A stretch of DNA of 38,525 nucleotides, from positions 1 through 38,525 of the forward strand of contig CANQNQ010000011.1 of NCBI GenBank assembly GCA_947625225.1, read 5' to 3'. Position numbers and translations under genes: made by a program. Position 1 is the first letter of the stretch; the number at the start of each line of letters is the position of its first letter. The notes below the pieces were generated by a model. It was not told the origin of the DNA and searched no databases. It saw only the letters and a program-made list of their open reading frames with translations. This document shows positions 1 through 7,517 of the stretch, in pieces. The DNA comes from an uncultured Clostridia bacterium (GTDB taxonomy: Bacteria; Bacillota; Clostridia; Christensenellales; CAG-917).

Positions 1-78
1 TGCATGTGACGCCACTTTCTTTCAAAAAGCGGCTATTCCGGCGCTTTGCGCCTTACGTCCTCGCGTCTCCCCTGCCAG

Positions 79-124
79 AAGCAAAAATAAATCGACACAG
101 GCTTGTGTCGATTTATTTTTGCTT
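79..124. terminator. Long perfect hairpin, probable bidirectional terminator
   Basis: A 21-bp perfect stem (79-99 with 104-124) closes on a four-base loop. The core is GC-containing (CGACACA/TGTGTCG) and the outer stem is A-rich on one side and T-rich on the other, as in a bidirectional intrinsic terminator. No gene in the window ends into it from the left, so it probably serves a gene left of position 1. The stem is seen directly; the role is inferred. Confidence 0.5.
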
Positions 125-136
125 TTGCGCCGGATG

Positions 137-166
137 TAAAATCAGCCTCATTTGAGGCAGATTTTA
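137..166. repeat. Hairpin with one mismatch
   Basis: Arms 137-150 and 153-166 pair over 14 positions with a single A-A mismatch and a two-base loop. It lies 13 bases after the hairpin at 79-124. It has no clear T-run of its own, so it may be part of a structured RNA or a palindromic intergenic repeat rather than a terminator. Confidence 0.45.
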
Positions 167-272
167 GCGCAATCGTTGCTCCGCTTGCGAAAAACTTTTG
201 CTGTAAGTAAATTGTAAACCCGCGCTCAATCCTCAAAGTAAATACTTATTTATGTAAACTGCGCTTTGCGTG

Positions 273-352
273 CGATGGCTGTGTCCCACTGTCGGCTACG
301 CCGCCACCGCCATCGTAAGGGCTTGCAAGCCAAGGAAACCTTTGCTTGCAAG
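273..352. repeat. Two further hairpins in the left non-coding region
   Basis: CGATGGC at 273-279 pairs with GCCATCG at 309-315. Immediately after, 322-335 pairs with 339-352 (13 of 14 positions) around an AAA loop. Together with 79-124, 137-166 and 389-416, this makes five stem-loops in 340 bases with no convincing reading frame. Short open frames here look like products of the palindromes. Possible readings are a dispersed palindromic repeat or a structured RNA. Confidence 0.4.
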
Positions 353-388
353 ATTATGTCTTATGCTGTTTTTTACTCGCGTTGAATG

Positions 389-416
389 AAAAATGCAGTC
401 GAGGGACTGCATTTTT
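389..416 (-). terminator. Intrinsic terminator of the PadR-type gene
   Basis: A 12-bp stem (389-400 with 405-416) has a GAGG loop, with A-rich and T-rich ends on opposite sides. On the minus strand it lies about 70 bases after the stop codon of the PadR-type gene and ends in a U-run. The symmetry means it could also stop transcription from the left. Confidence 0.75.
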
Positions 417-483
417 TTGTAAACATTGCCGTGTATTCTTTTGAAAGGGCTTTGACGTAGTATTTCGCTGTGTTCGTGCGGTT

Positions 484-2457
484 TTATGCGGTGTGGTACT
501 TGCGGGTGCGGTACAGCAGGTAGTATATCACGCTGCTGATGGGCAGGTTGAGCAATATCACCGCGGGGATCACTATGGAGCAGAGGATCAGGTCGATGTC
601 CTTGACGCTTGCGCCCAGCGCGAAGAATCCGATCAATATGCACACCACCGTCAGCTCGATAAACAGCATGCCGCGATTTAGCACGGATAGCTTGAAGTTG
701 AAGTTGGCGCGCACTCGCTTTGTCGGGTTGGCGAGATACATCGCTGTGGGAATGAGGCACAGCGCTGCGCCCACCAACAGGATGGGCAGGAAATACTTGT
801 AGCTGACGCGCGTTGCCAGCGACGCCCACATGACCGCTATCTCCACCGCGAACAGCGCCAGCACAATGAGGAAGGTGTCTCGGTTGATGCGATTGGAGTG
901 TATAAAGTTGAAAGTGTAGTACTCCGACGTGTTGCCCTTGTCGTAGGGGCGCACTTTGTAGCCCTTGGCGTACAGGCGCGTCCTGATATCGGACTGAGCG
1001 GCGTATTGTTGCTGTTGTTGAGGCTGCTGCGCAGTCTGCGGAGGACGGCTGTCCTGCTCGGCGATGGAGTAGAAAAATTCGCGGTAGTCGTTCTTGTCGT
1101 TTTCGTACTCAAACGGCTCGCCCTTTCTGTGGATGACCGCGGAAGGCTCGTGAGAGTCCTCGATAAGTTCGGGCATCTCGGCGATAGGCTCGTTCGCGGC
1201 GTCGGAAGCGGCTTCCTGTTCGCGCGCCTGTCTGTCGGCGGCTGTGCGCTCGTCTATCTGCTTGAACAGCTCCTCGAGGGTAGCGTTGGGGCGGTTGGAC
1301 TGCTCGGCAAGCGCCTGTTGGTCGCGCTCGAGCTGATCCGCGCGGGCGCGCTCGTCGTTCAATTGCTGTTCGAGGTCGGCGGCTTTGAGGCGCTGCTCCT
1401 CAAGCTGAGCGCGCAATTTGTCCGCTTCGGCGTTATATTTTTCCTCGGCGGCTTTATCCGCCGCGTTCTGCTCGGCGTTGCGCTGAGCTTCCAGCCTTTC
1501 GAGTATGCTTTGCAGGCTTTGGCGGCGTTGCTCCTCCTCGTAGCGCTCCTTGTCGGCTTGCGCGCGCAGAGCGGCTTCGTCCTCAAGGCGCTGTTTTTCC
1601 TGCTTATAGGTTTCAAGCTCCTCGTTCAGGCGTTTCAATTCCTCATTGGTCTCGCCGAGTTTGGCCTCGGTATCCTCAAGCTGTTCGCGCACGGATTGCA
1701 GCTCCAGCTCTTTCTTTTTGGATTCCTCGCTGCCGAGAACCGCATGCTTGGCAAATTCGGCGGATTCCTCCTCGGACGCGCGCAATTTTTCGCGCAGCTG
1801 ATCCAGCTCCTCCTGCATCTTTTGGGCTTCCTCCGCCTTGACGCGGGCTTCCTCCTCTTTGAGGAGCGCCTTTGCCTCCTCGTCGGCGGCCTGCTGGCGG
1901 AGATTTTCCGCTTCCTCGGCGGTTATTTGATTGCCGTAGAGGTCAAAGTAGACGGGTTTTTCCACCTCGACCACCTTGTCCTGATAGACTATTTTGTCCT
2001 GGTAGACGATCTTGTCCTTGTATACCACTTCGGGTTTCGCCTCGCCCGCCTCGCGTTTGGTGTATGGGCGCAGCTCGGACGCGTCGAAGGGAGTGGGCTT
2101 GGAAAAGTCGTATTCGTTTGAAGACACCAGCTTGTCGAGGATGGTGCGGGAATACTCGTATTCGCTCCTTTCCTTTGTAAGGTACAGCTTGCCGTCCTCC
2201 GTGAGAGAGTAGTAGCGGCGCTGTCCGCCTCCCGTCTCGTCGGGGCTGCCGTCGTAGGACGCGACAAGTCCCTGTTTTTCAAGGCGTTTGAGTTGGTTGT
2301 ACAGGGTAGCTTGCTTAAGCGCGTACTGACCCGTACTTCTGTCCTCTATCTCCTTGAGGATCTCGTAACCGTATTTGTCGTTGTCAACAAGACAGCCCAA
2401 TATGATGGTTGTCACGTTGCCGCGGATCAAATCGCTGTTTACAGAAGAAGCATCCAT
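484..2457 (-). CDS. PadR-family regulator fused to a coiled coil and a four-helix membrane anchor
   Basis: This 657-residue protein has three parts. Residues 1 to about 110 are a PadR-type winged helix (GYEILKEIEDRSTGQYALKQ, then TLYNQLKRLEKQGLV and RRYYSLTEDGK). Residues about 150-430 are a long Glu/Lys/Gln/Ala-rich coiled coil, preceded by repeats of the KIVYQD type. Residues about 525-655 carry four hydrophobic segments, ending in a short basic tail. PadR proteins are normally about 110-180 residues, soluble and dimeric, so this is a large, unusual form that should sit at the membrane with its DNA-binding end in the cytoplasm. The ATG at 2457 has a good AGGAG ribosome site. An inverted repeat over its promoter suggests autoregulation. 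Its ligand and targets cannot be read from the sequence. Confidence 0.8.
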   Translation of the reverse strand: MDASSVNSDLIRGNVTTIILGCLVDNDKYGYEILKEIEDRSTGQYALKQATLYNQLKRLEKQGLVASYDGSPDETGGGQRRYYSLTEDGKLYLTKERSEYEYSRTILDKLVSSNEYDFSKPTPFDASELRPYTKREAGEAKPEVVYKDKIVYQDKIVYQDKVVEVEKPVYFDLYGNQITAEEAENLRQQAADEEAKALLKEEEARVKAEEAQKMQEELDQLREKLRASEEESAEFAKHAVLGSEESKKKELELQSVREQLEDTEAKLGETNEELKRLNEELETYKQEKQRLEDEAALRAQADKERYEEEQRRQSLQSILERLEAQRNAEQNAADKAAEEKYNAEADKLRAQLEEQRLKAADLEQQLNDERARADQLERDQQALAEQSNRPNATLEELFKQIDERTAADRQAREQEAASDAANEPIAEMPELIEDSHEPSAVIHRKGEPFEYENDKNDYREFFYSIAEQDSRPPQTAQQPQQQQQYAAQSDIRTRLYAKGYKVRPYDKGNTSEYYTFNFIHSNRINRDTFLIVLALFAVEIAVMWASLATRVSYKYFLPILLVGAALCLIPTAMYLANPTKRVRANFNFKLSVLNRGMLFIELTVVCILIGFFALGASVKDIDLILCSIVIPAVILLNLPISSVIYYLLYRTRKYHTA

Positions 2458-2484
2458 ATTTTTTCTCCTAATTTTTGTAAATCT

Positions 2485-2528
2485 ATTTTAGCAGACTATT
2501 ATACAAAAGTCAATATTTTATAATAGTC
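2485..2528 (-). promoter_or_regulatory. Promoter with overlapping palindromic operator of the PadR-type gene
   Basis: On the minus strand, TTGACT (2513-2508) and TAAAAT (2490-2485) are separated by 17 bases. A perfect 10-bp inverted repeat, GACTATTATA (2494-2503) and TATAATAGTC (2519-2528), brackets the -35 box with a 15-base spacer. Such placement would block RNA polymerase. PadR proteins commonly repress their own promoters by binding palindromes, so self-binding is the natural inference. The predicted start gives a leader of about 20 bases with the AGGAG site. Confidence 0.65.
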
Positions 2529-2576
2529 ATTGTAAAATTTGCCCATAATGTGCGGCGAATAAGCGCGAACATTGTC

Positions 2577-3644
2577 TTAGTCGTCCTTGCGCAGCTTTAT
2601 CACCTGCGCGGCGCGCTTGCGGTGATCCTCCTCTATGGCGGCATAGTGCTTTTTGGTGGTGTTTACGTCGCGATGTCCCAGCACGTCCGCAACCATATAT
2701 ATATCGCCCGTCGCGCGATAGAGGTTGGTGCCAAAGGTGCTGCGCAGCTTGTGAGGGGAGATCTTTTTCAATGGAGCCGCCTCCAGCGCGTACTTTTTCA
2801 CGAGGTTTTCCACCGCGCGCACGGATATGCGGTTGACTTGCAATGAGAGAAACAATGCGTCTTTGTCGGGCACGTTGAGCTTTTCGCAGCGTTCTACAAG
2901 CGCCTTGCGCTCGCCCTCGATGTATTCGGTGAGGGCAGCGGCGACCTCGTCCCCAAAATACAATATCGCGCGGTTGCCGCCCTTGCGCGTCACGGTGAAT
3001 GCGTTGGTCTCGAAGTCTATGTCGCCGAGATTCAGCCCCACGCACTCGCTCACGCGGATGCCCGTGCCCAGCAGCAGGGTGAGTATCGCCACGTCCCGCG
3101 ACTTTGTATTGCGCTGTATCATGCGCTGATGATGGCTCATGCCGTTGCCGTTTTCGGCGGCGTCGAGGATGCGTTCCACCTCGCGATGCTCCAGGCGAAT
3201 GATGTCCTTGTCGTGCTGCTTGGGCATGGTCAGCTTTGCCGCAATATTGGCGGGGATGCGGTCGTGATTGAAAAAGTACTTGTAAAAAGTGCGCACAGTG
3301 GATATCTTGCGCGCCTTGCCCTTGTCGCCGTTGGTGTACTCCCTGCCGTCAAATTCGTAGTAGCTGAGATATTCCAGATACGCCTCCAGATTGCCCAAAG
3401 TCACGCGCGAGAGGTCGTCGACAGTGAAGTCAAGCACGCTGTCGTACTTTCTGAAAGCGCGCACGTTTTTTAGCAGATAGTCAAAAAATATGCGCAGATC
3501 GTACGCGTAATTGAGGCGGGTCAGGGTGGTGGTCTGCGGCTCGATGCCCACAAAGAAGTCGTCGCAGAATTCGGGCAACTCGTCGCGCAGCTCGCGCAAG
3601 CGGCGGGTCATTGTTTTGTCGCGTTCGCTGAAGTAGTTTGCCAT
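2577..3644 (-). CDS. Tyrosine recombinase (XerC/XerD-like integrase)
   Basis: This 355-residue DNA recombinase cuts and rejoins DNA through a tyrosine. It has an N-terminal core-binding SAM-like domain (about residues 20-150) and a C-terminal catalytic domain. The catalytic set is visible: Arg197 in GTGIRVSE, a lysine near 223 in TRKGGNRA, His298 and Arg301 in HKLRS, His324 in LGHRD and nucleophile Tyr334 in KKHYA. The ATG at 3644 is preferred because AAGGA lies about 10 bases upstream. An in-frame extension further upstream is low-complexity and crosses the promoter. No phage or transposon genes lie next to it, so it may be a domesticated or host recombinase. Its site is unknown, but the neighbouring intergenic region is full of inverted repeats. 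Confidence 0.88.
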   Translation of the reverse strand: MANYFSERDKTMTRRLRELRDELPEFCDDFFVGIEPQTTTLTRLNYAYDLRIFFDYLLKNVRAFRKYDSVLDFTVDDLSRVTLGNLEAYLEYLSYYEFDGREYTNGDKGKARKISTVRTFYKYFFNHDRIPANIAAKLTMPKQHDKDIIRLEHREVERILDAAENGNGMSHHQRMIQRNTKSRDVAILTLLLGTGIRVSECVGLNLGDIDFETNAFTVTRKGGNRAILYFGDEVAAALTEYIEGERKALVERCEKLNVPDKDALFLSLQVNRISVRAVENLVKKYALEAAPLKKISPHKLRSTFGTNLYRATGDIYMVADVLGHRDVNTTKKHYAAIEEDHRKRAAQVIKLRKDD

Positions 3645-3686
3645 ATATATAGATATCCTTTTGATTTGTATAACTTTACAAGATAA

Positions 3687-3729
3687 AGTATATACAACTA
3701 TGCGCAAAATGTCAACGCATTTGTATATA
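3687..3729 (-). promoter_or_regulatory. Recombinase promoter inside an extended inverted repeat
   Basis: Minus-strand TTGACA (3715-3710) and TATACT (3692-3687) are 17 bases apart. The inverted repeat TATATACAA (3689-3697) / TTGTATATA (3721-3729), with inner arms ATGCG (3700-3704) / CGCAT (3716-3720), covers the whole core promoter around an 11-base centre. It could be an operator, or a binding site where the recombinase controls its own gene. The core arrangement recalls a recombinase core site, but that is inference. Confidence 0.6.
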
Positions 3730-3738
3730 TTTTTCAAC

Positions 3739-3761
3739 TTAATCCTGCAAAGCAGGATTAA
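3739..3761. repeat. 10-bp hairpin between divergent genes
   Basis: TTAATCCTGC (3739-3748) pairs perfectly with GCAGGATTAA (3752-3761) around an AAA loop. It lies upstream of both divergent genes, so it does not end either transcript. It may insulate the two promoters or be a protein site. Confidence 0.5.
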
Positions 3762-3828
3762 AATATAAAAATTCGGATTTTTCAAAAATATTTTACGCAT
3801 ATTTTGCCTCGTCCCAGCGAGTGAAAAC

Positions 3829-3870
3829 AAATCATATCGTTGACAATTGAGTTGGCGGGTGGTATGATTT
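3829..3870 (+). promoter_or_regulatory. Near-consensus promoter of the Cys-knuckle lipoprotein gene, flanked by an inverted repeat
   Basis: TTGACA (3840-3845) and TATGAT (3863-3868) are separated by exactly 17 bases. The promoter is bracketed by AAATCATATC (3829-3838) and GGTATGATTT (3861-3870), an inverted repeat with one mismatch whose right arm contains the -10 box. Transcription should start near 3875, giving a leader of about 190 bases. Confidence 0.65.
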
Positions 3871-3874
3871 ACTT

Positions 3875-3967
3875 GCCACAAACTTGAATATAAAGTAAAG
3901 AGCGCTTTTATTGGTAACAAGTGCATTTCTTTGCATGCTCTTTACTTTATGTATGCAGGTTTGTGGC
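3875..3967 (+). repeat. Large imperfect inverted repeat at the 5' end of the lipoprotein leader
   Basis: The left arm (3875-3903) and right arm (3937-3967) match as GCCACAAAC(C/T)TG plus a perfect 14-bp ATAAAGTAAAGAGC / GCTCTTTACTTTAT. A 33-base centre separates them. The left arm begins almost exactly at the predicted transcription start, so the mRNA would open with a stem of about 29 bp. The remaining leader, 3968-4065, ends in a GGAGG ribosome site. Possible roles are mRNA stabilisation, a regulatory leader, or a recombinase site. Confidence 0.6.
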
Positions 3968-4065
3968 GAATCTGAAAGAGTGCGCTTGTTATATTGATTC
4001 CAACGTGCGCTCTGGACGGGCGCATTTCTGTATAACACAGAGCTATATGCTCGAAGGAGGAAGCA

Positions 4066-5859
4066 ATGAAACGTACGATCAAACTTTTGGTCACCATGCT
4101 TGCATTGGTCGTTCTGATCGCCGCGCTTGCCATAACTCTGGCGGCTTGCGACAAGGACAATGAGCAGGGCGGTACCTATGGGAAAAATCCCGGCACGTCC
4201 ACGTCAAACGAAGAAATACCGCACAAGCACAATTATAAGGTTGTGGAGGCAAAAAGCCCCACTTGCACCGTGGACGGCAACGTGAAATATTACGCTTGCT
4301 CCTGCGGTAAAATTCTCAGCGCAAACAAAGTTGAGATATTGAAGGCTGCAACCGTTCTCCCCGCAAAGGGACACGACAAGGTGACGACAAGCTGGGAGAG
4401 TGATGATGTTTCGCATTGGCATAAGTGCAACAATTGCGATGCAAAGTTTGATATCCAAATGCACATTGAGGGAAGCGACATTATAAGGGACAGCGAAGCG
4501 ACATGCTCATCACTGCCACATTTTCACCGAGAGTGCACCGTTTGCCATCATAGTGTGGCAGAATTTGACTTCGGCGAGTTGTTACCACATGAGTTTGGTG
4601 ATTGGATAGATGACACGCCCGCAACCTGCACAAAACAGGCACATCATCACAGGAATTGTGTCAATTGCGGCTACACAGAAAGTGAAGATTACGGCGAGTT
4701 GTTGCCACATGATTTTGGCAATTGGATAATAGATGGGGAAAATGTATGCAACAAAGATAATACTCCGGTGCCCAGGCATAAAGAGTGTGCCAATTGCGAA
4801 TATACGATAGTGGACGAAAACTATATCGTGCCTCACACTTGGAAAGAACAGTTGACGGGTGATAGGCAAAAAGAATGCACAAAATGCGGATATAAGGAAA
4901 ATGTATATGAAGAGCGTGATGGCAAGATATACTTGGGTGAATATCCGCAGACAAAGGAAACGGACGACGGCATAACCGCTACGCTTGCACAGATGAGCGG
5001 CGACAGGCCTGTCAAGGGTAATGCAGGTAAATGGACGGACTATGGCTATTTTATAGGGCTCAATACCACTAGTTATGGTGGTTATGGCGTCCCGGTCAAA
5101 GATGAATTTATGTGGTACATAGACCTCGAGTATGACGGGGCGAGATATCGCGGCGTATACTTCACTTCATACAGGCCGATAGCCACCGATGCCGACGGGT
5201 TGACCCATCAGGACGATAACGCGTATTACGTCAATTCACTGTATTGGTTCAAGTGGGAGCCTATTGAATGGCGCGTGCTGGAAAAGACAGACGGAGAAGC
5301 ATTCCTTATGAGCAACGTGATCTTGGACAGTCAGCAGTATTATTGGAAACATGGCGTACGTAGTATAGACGGCAAGTATATAGTATCTCCCAACAACTAT
5401 AAAGAGAGCGATATAAGAGCTTGGCTGAACGGTACGTTTTACAACCAAGCGTTTGACGAACTTGCGCAAGCGATAATCAATGAAACTCTTGTGGACAACA
5501 GCGCTGCAACAACGGGATATAGTTCCAACGAAAACGCTTGCGAAAATACAAGCGACAAAGTTTTCCTGCTAAGCTACGCGGATGTGATGAACCCGAGCTA
5601 CGGTTTCAATCCTGACTCCGGTTGCGATGATGAGGCAAGGAGATTGAAGCCAACAGATTATGCGCAATCACAAGGCGCATTTGTCTTAAGAACAGCAGAC
5701 AGCATTTACTACGGCAACGGCTATTGGATGCTGCGTTCGCCTTCCGACTACAATAGCATCAGCGTGCTCGAGGTCATCTACAGCGGCGACGCCGACTTTG
5801 CCGCCCCGGTGGAATGCACCGATCGCGGCGTGGTGCCGGCAATTAAAATTCAATTGTAA
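4066..5859 (+). CDS. Lipoprotein with repeated CxxC knuckles and a DUF6273-like C-terminal domain
   Basis: This 597-residue protein has a lipoprotein signal peptide: basic start, hydrophobic stretch and lipobox LAAC with Cys28. It is expected on the outer face of the membrane. Residues about 45-285 contain repeated segments with CxxC pairs (CSC, CNNC, CTVC, CVNC, CANC, CTKC) spaced by His-rich stretches. Two 40-residue units at 4567 and 4687 are nearly identical in DNA, an exact 120-base period. The C-terminal part opens with YLGEYPQTK and contains FKWEPIEWRVLE, DIRAWLNGTFYNQAF and YWMLRSPS, which I recognise as the DUF6273 type of surface protein. The ATG follows a strong GGAGG site. A 13-bp hairpin follows the gene. 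Its biochemical role is unknown. Confidence 0.85.
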   Translation: MKRTIKLLVTMLALVVLIAALAITLAACDKDNEQGGTYGKNPGTSTSNEEIPHKHNYKVVEAKSPTCTVDGNVKYYACSCGKILSANKVEILKAATVLPAKGHDKVTTSWESDDVSHWHKCNNCDAKFDIQMHIEGSDIIRDSEATCSSLPHFHRECTVCHHSVAEFDFGELLPHEFGDWIDDTPATCTKQAHHHRNCVNCGYTESEDYGELLPHDFGNWIIDGENVCNKDNTPVPRHKECANCEYTIVDENYIVPHTWKEQLTGDRQKECTKCGYKENVYEERDGKIYLGEYPQTKETDDGITATLAQMSGDRPVKGNAGKWTDYGYFIGLNTTSYGGYGVPVKDEFMWYIDLEYDGARYRGVYFTSYRPIATDADGLTHQDDNAYYVNSLYWFKWEPIEWRVLEKTDGEAFLMSNVILDSQQYYWKHGVRSIDGKYIVSPNNYKESDIRAWLNGTFYNQAFDELAQAIINETLVDNSAATTGYSSNENACENTSDKVFLLSYADVMNPSYGFNPDSGCDDEARRLKPTDYAQSQGAFVLRTADSIYYGNGYWMLRSPSDYNSISVLEVIYSGDADFAAPVECTDRGVVPAIKIQL

Positions 5860-5879
5860 ATAGAAATAATTCGGACAGG

Positions 5880-5910
5880 GCAGCGGCTTGGCAAATCGCC
5901 AAGCCGCTGC
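5880..5910. terminator. Hairpin between convergent lipoprotein and sigF genes
   Basis: A perfect 13-bp GC-rich stem (5880-5892 with 5898-5910) has a five-base loop and is followed on the plus strand by GTTTATT. It lies 21 bases after one stop codon and 32 bases before the other, so it probably separates the convergent transcripts. The U-tract is weak. Confidence 0.65.
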
Positions 5911-5941
5911 GTTTATTGCCAAATTGCGCACCTGTATGCGA

Positions 5942-6658
5942 TTATTCCTCAATGCGTTCGCGCAGTTTTTGCAAGATCTTGTTTTCTATGCGGCTTATCT
6001 GCACCTGGCTGACGCCCATCTCCAGCGCGACTTCGTTTTGCGTCTTGTCGCGGAAATAGCGTAAAAAGATTATCTTTTTTTCGCGCTCGGGCAGGTCTAG
6101 GATGCAGTCCTTCAGCATCAACTTGTCCAGGTTTTCGTCGGGGGAGACGTCGCCCACCAGCCTGTCTCCAAGCGGAGTGCCGTCCTCATCGCCGCCGGTT
6201 TCGCTGAGGGACAGCAGGTAGTGCGTGGTGTCCATGGCAAACACTATGTCCTGCGCGTCCACGCCGAAGTGCGCCGCAAGCTCGTCCACGGAAGGCTCCT
6301 CCTCGCCCTGCTTTTGCTTGCCGTCCACATATTGGGCTATCTTGCTTGCGAGGGTCTTTGCCCAGCGGGACACCTTTACGGCGCCGTCGTCGCGCAAGAA
6401 GCGCTTGATCTCGCCGCTTATCATGGGCACCGCGTATGTGGAGAAGCGCACCCCGTACGCCGCGTCAAAGCCCATCATCGCCTTGATGAAGCCCATGGAA
6501 CCAAGCTGCATAAGGTCGTCGTACTCAAGCCTGCCCCTGAAGCGCTTGACGATGGACCTTATCAGAGGAATGTTTTGGGATATCAGCGTCTGCTTTGCGT
6601 CCTCGTCGCCGTCCTGCGCCAGCTTGATGAGCCGCAGAGTTTCCTCGTGAGTAAGCAT
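5942..6658 (-). CDS. sigF: RNA polymerase sporulation sigma factor F
   Basis: This 238-residue sigma-70-family protein of the SigF/SigG/SigB group directs early forespore transcription. Region 2 is visible as SQNIPLIRSIVKRFRGR, YDDLMQLGSMGFIKAM and FSTYAVPMISGEIKRFLRD. Region 3 follows (WAKTLASKIAQY) and region 4 ends the protein (LDLPEREKKIIFLRYFRDKT, then SQVQISRIENKIL). It is identified as SigF mainly by context: it is the third gene after spoIIAA and spoIIAB. The ATG at 6658 overlaps the spoIIAB stop codon by one base (TGATG), so the two are translationally coupled. SpoIIAB should hold SigF inactive until the forespore forms. Length and motifs are normal. Confidence 0.95.
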   Translation of the reverse strand: MLTHEETLRLIKLAQDGDEDAKQTLISQNIPLIRSIVKRFRGRLEYDDLMQLGSMGFIKAMMGFDAAYGVRFSTYAVPMISGEIKRFLRDDGAVKVSRWAKTLASKIAQYVDGKQKQGEEEPSVDELAAHFGVDAQDIVFAMDTTHYLLSLSETGGDEDGTPLGDRLVGDVSPDENLDKLMLKDCILDLPEREKKIIFLRYFRDKTQNEVALEMGVSQVQISRIENKILQKLRERIEE

Positions 6659-7080
6659 CAGCCAAGCACCTTTTTCATCGTGACAGACGTGCCTTTGCCC
6701 GGGGCGGACTGTATGCTCATGCTGTCGGTGAAGGTCTCGATGATGGTGAAGCCCATGCCGCTGCGCTCGTCGTCGGGACGGGTGGTGTAAAACGGCTCGC
6801 GCGCCGCTTCCACGTCCGCTATGCCCACGCCCTTGTCGCTGACGCACACGGTGATGGCGCTGTCGCCCTCGTCAAGCGTGCAGGCAAGCTCTATCTCGCC
6901 CTCGCCGCCCGCATAGGCGTGTACGACAGCGTTGGTCACGGCTTCGCTCACGGCGGTCTTGAGGTCGTTTATCTGCTCGACGGTGGGGGACAGCGGCAGG
7001 GCAAACGCCGCGACCGCACTGCGAGCAAAGGCTTCGTTCCTGCCGTCGGCAGGCAGTTTCATATAAAAATAGTTGTTCAT
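6658..7080 (-). CDS. spoIIAB: Anti-sigma F factor and serine kinase SpoIIAB
   Basis: This 140-residue GHKL-type ATPase binds and inhibits sigma F and phosphorylates SpoIIAA. The N box is EAVTNAVVHAY with Asn50. The G1 box is DKGVGI (about residues 82-87) and the G2 region is RSGMGFTII (about 107-115). The ATG at 7080 is preceded by GAGGT and starts 7 bases after the spoIIAA stop. The stop overlaps the sigF start by one base, matching the conserved sporulation operon order. Size and motifs are typical of the family. Confidence 0.95.
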   Translation of the reverse strand: MNNYFYMKLPADGRNEAFARSAVAAFALPLSPTVEQINDLKTAVSEAVTNAVVHAYAGGEGEIELACTLDEGDSAITVCVSDKGVGIADVEAAREPFYTTRPDDERSGMGFTIIETFTDSMSIQSAPGKGTSVTMKKVLG

Positions 7081-7087
7081 AGCTACC

Positions 7088-7396
7088 TCATTCAATGATT
7101 GGGATGTATGTATATACGCCGCTGGCGCCAAACACCTTGTCCACCTGCGGCGGCACGTTTTTAAGCAGCAGCTCCGCGCGTCGGCCGCGCAACTTTTTGT
7201 ACCTGCCAAGCACAAGCCCCAGCCCCGTGCTGTCTATGAAGGTCACGCCCTGCATGTCAAGCGTCATGCTGCGCATGTTGCGGGTCTCTATCAGCTTGTC
7301 CAGCGCGCCGCGCAACGTGCGCGAGGCATATTCGTCCAATTCGCCGTACAGCTTGACGCATATATCGCCGCCTTGCGTTTTGAATTCAAGATCCAT
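7088..7396 (-). CDS. spoIIAA: Anti-anti-sigma factor SpoIIAA
   Basis: This 102-residue STAS-domain protein releases sigma F from SpoIIAB when unphosphorylated. The phosphorylation site lies in VTFIDSTGLGLVLG with Ser56, matching the conserved DST motif. The ATG at 7396 is preferred over a start 18 bases upstream because GGAGG sits six bases before it. It is the first gene of the spoIIAA-spoIIAB-sigF operon and is divergent from the tRNA cluster. I could not find a clear sigma-H promoter for the operon in 7397-7560. Confidence 0.94.
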   Translation of the reverse strand: MDLEFKTQGGDICVKLYGELDEYASRTLRGALDKLIETRNMRSMTLDMQGVTFIDSTGLGLVLGRYKKLRGRRAELLLKNVPPQVDKVFGASGVYTYIPIIE

Positions 7397-7517
7397 ATCT
7401 GCCTCCGTCCCCAAGCATATATCGCCGGGGAGTGAAGTAAAATCGCCACTTTTGTAAAAAAAAGTTTTTTTAGGCGTAATGCTGTCAAAAATTTCTGAAA
7501 ATCTAGCGTAAAAATCA

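Noticed and set aside
33..236. 67-codon minus-strand frame at the left edge
   Set aside because: It runs through two large hairpins, has no ribosome site and shows no recognisable domain.
898..2121. 407-codon plus-strand frame opposite the PadR-type gene
   Set aside because: It is the antisense shadow of a biased coiled-coil coding region and has a Leu/Val/Phe-rich composition with no motifs.
2577..3926. 449-residue version of the recombinase
   Set aside because: The extra 94 residues read through the consensus promoter, are low-complexity and hydrophobic, and lack a ribosome site. The ATG at 3644 has AAGGA and matches the family length.
3829..3967. Invertible promoter switched by the adjacent recombinase
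   Set aside because: The inverted repeats are only about 20-35 bases apart, too close for normal DNA inversion, and both promoters already face their genes. An operator or leader stem is simpler.
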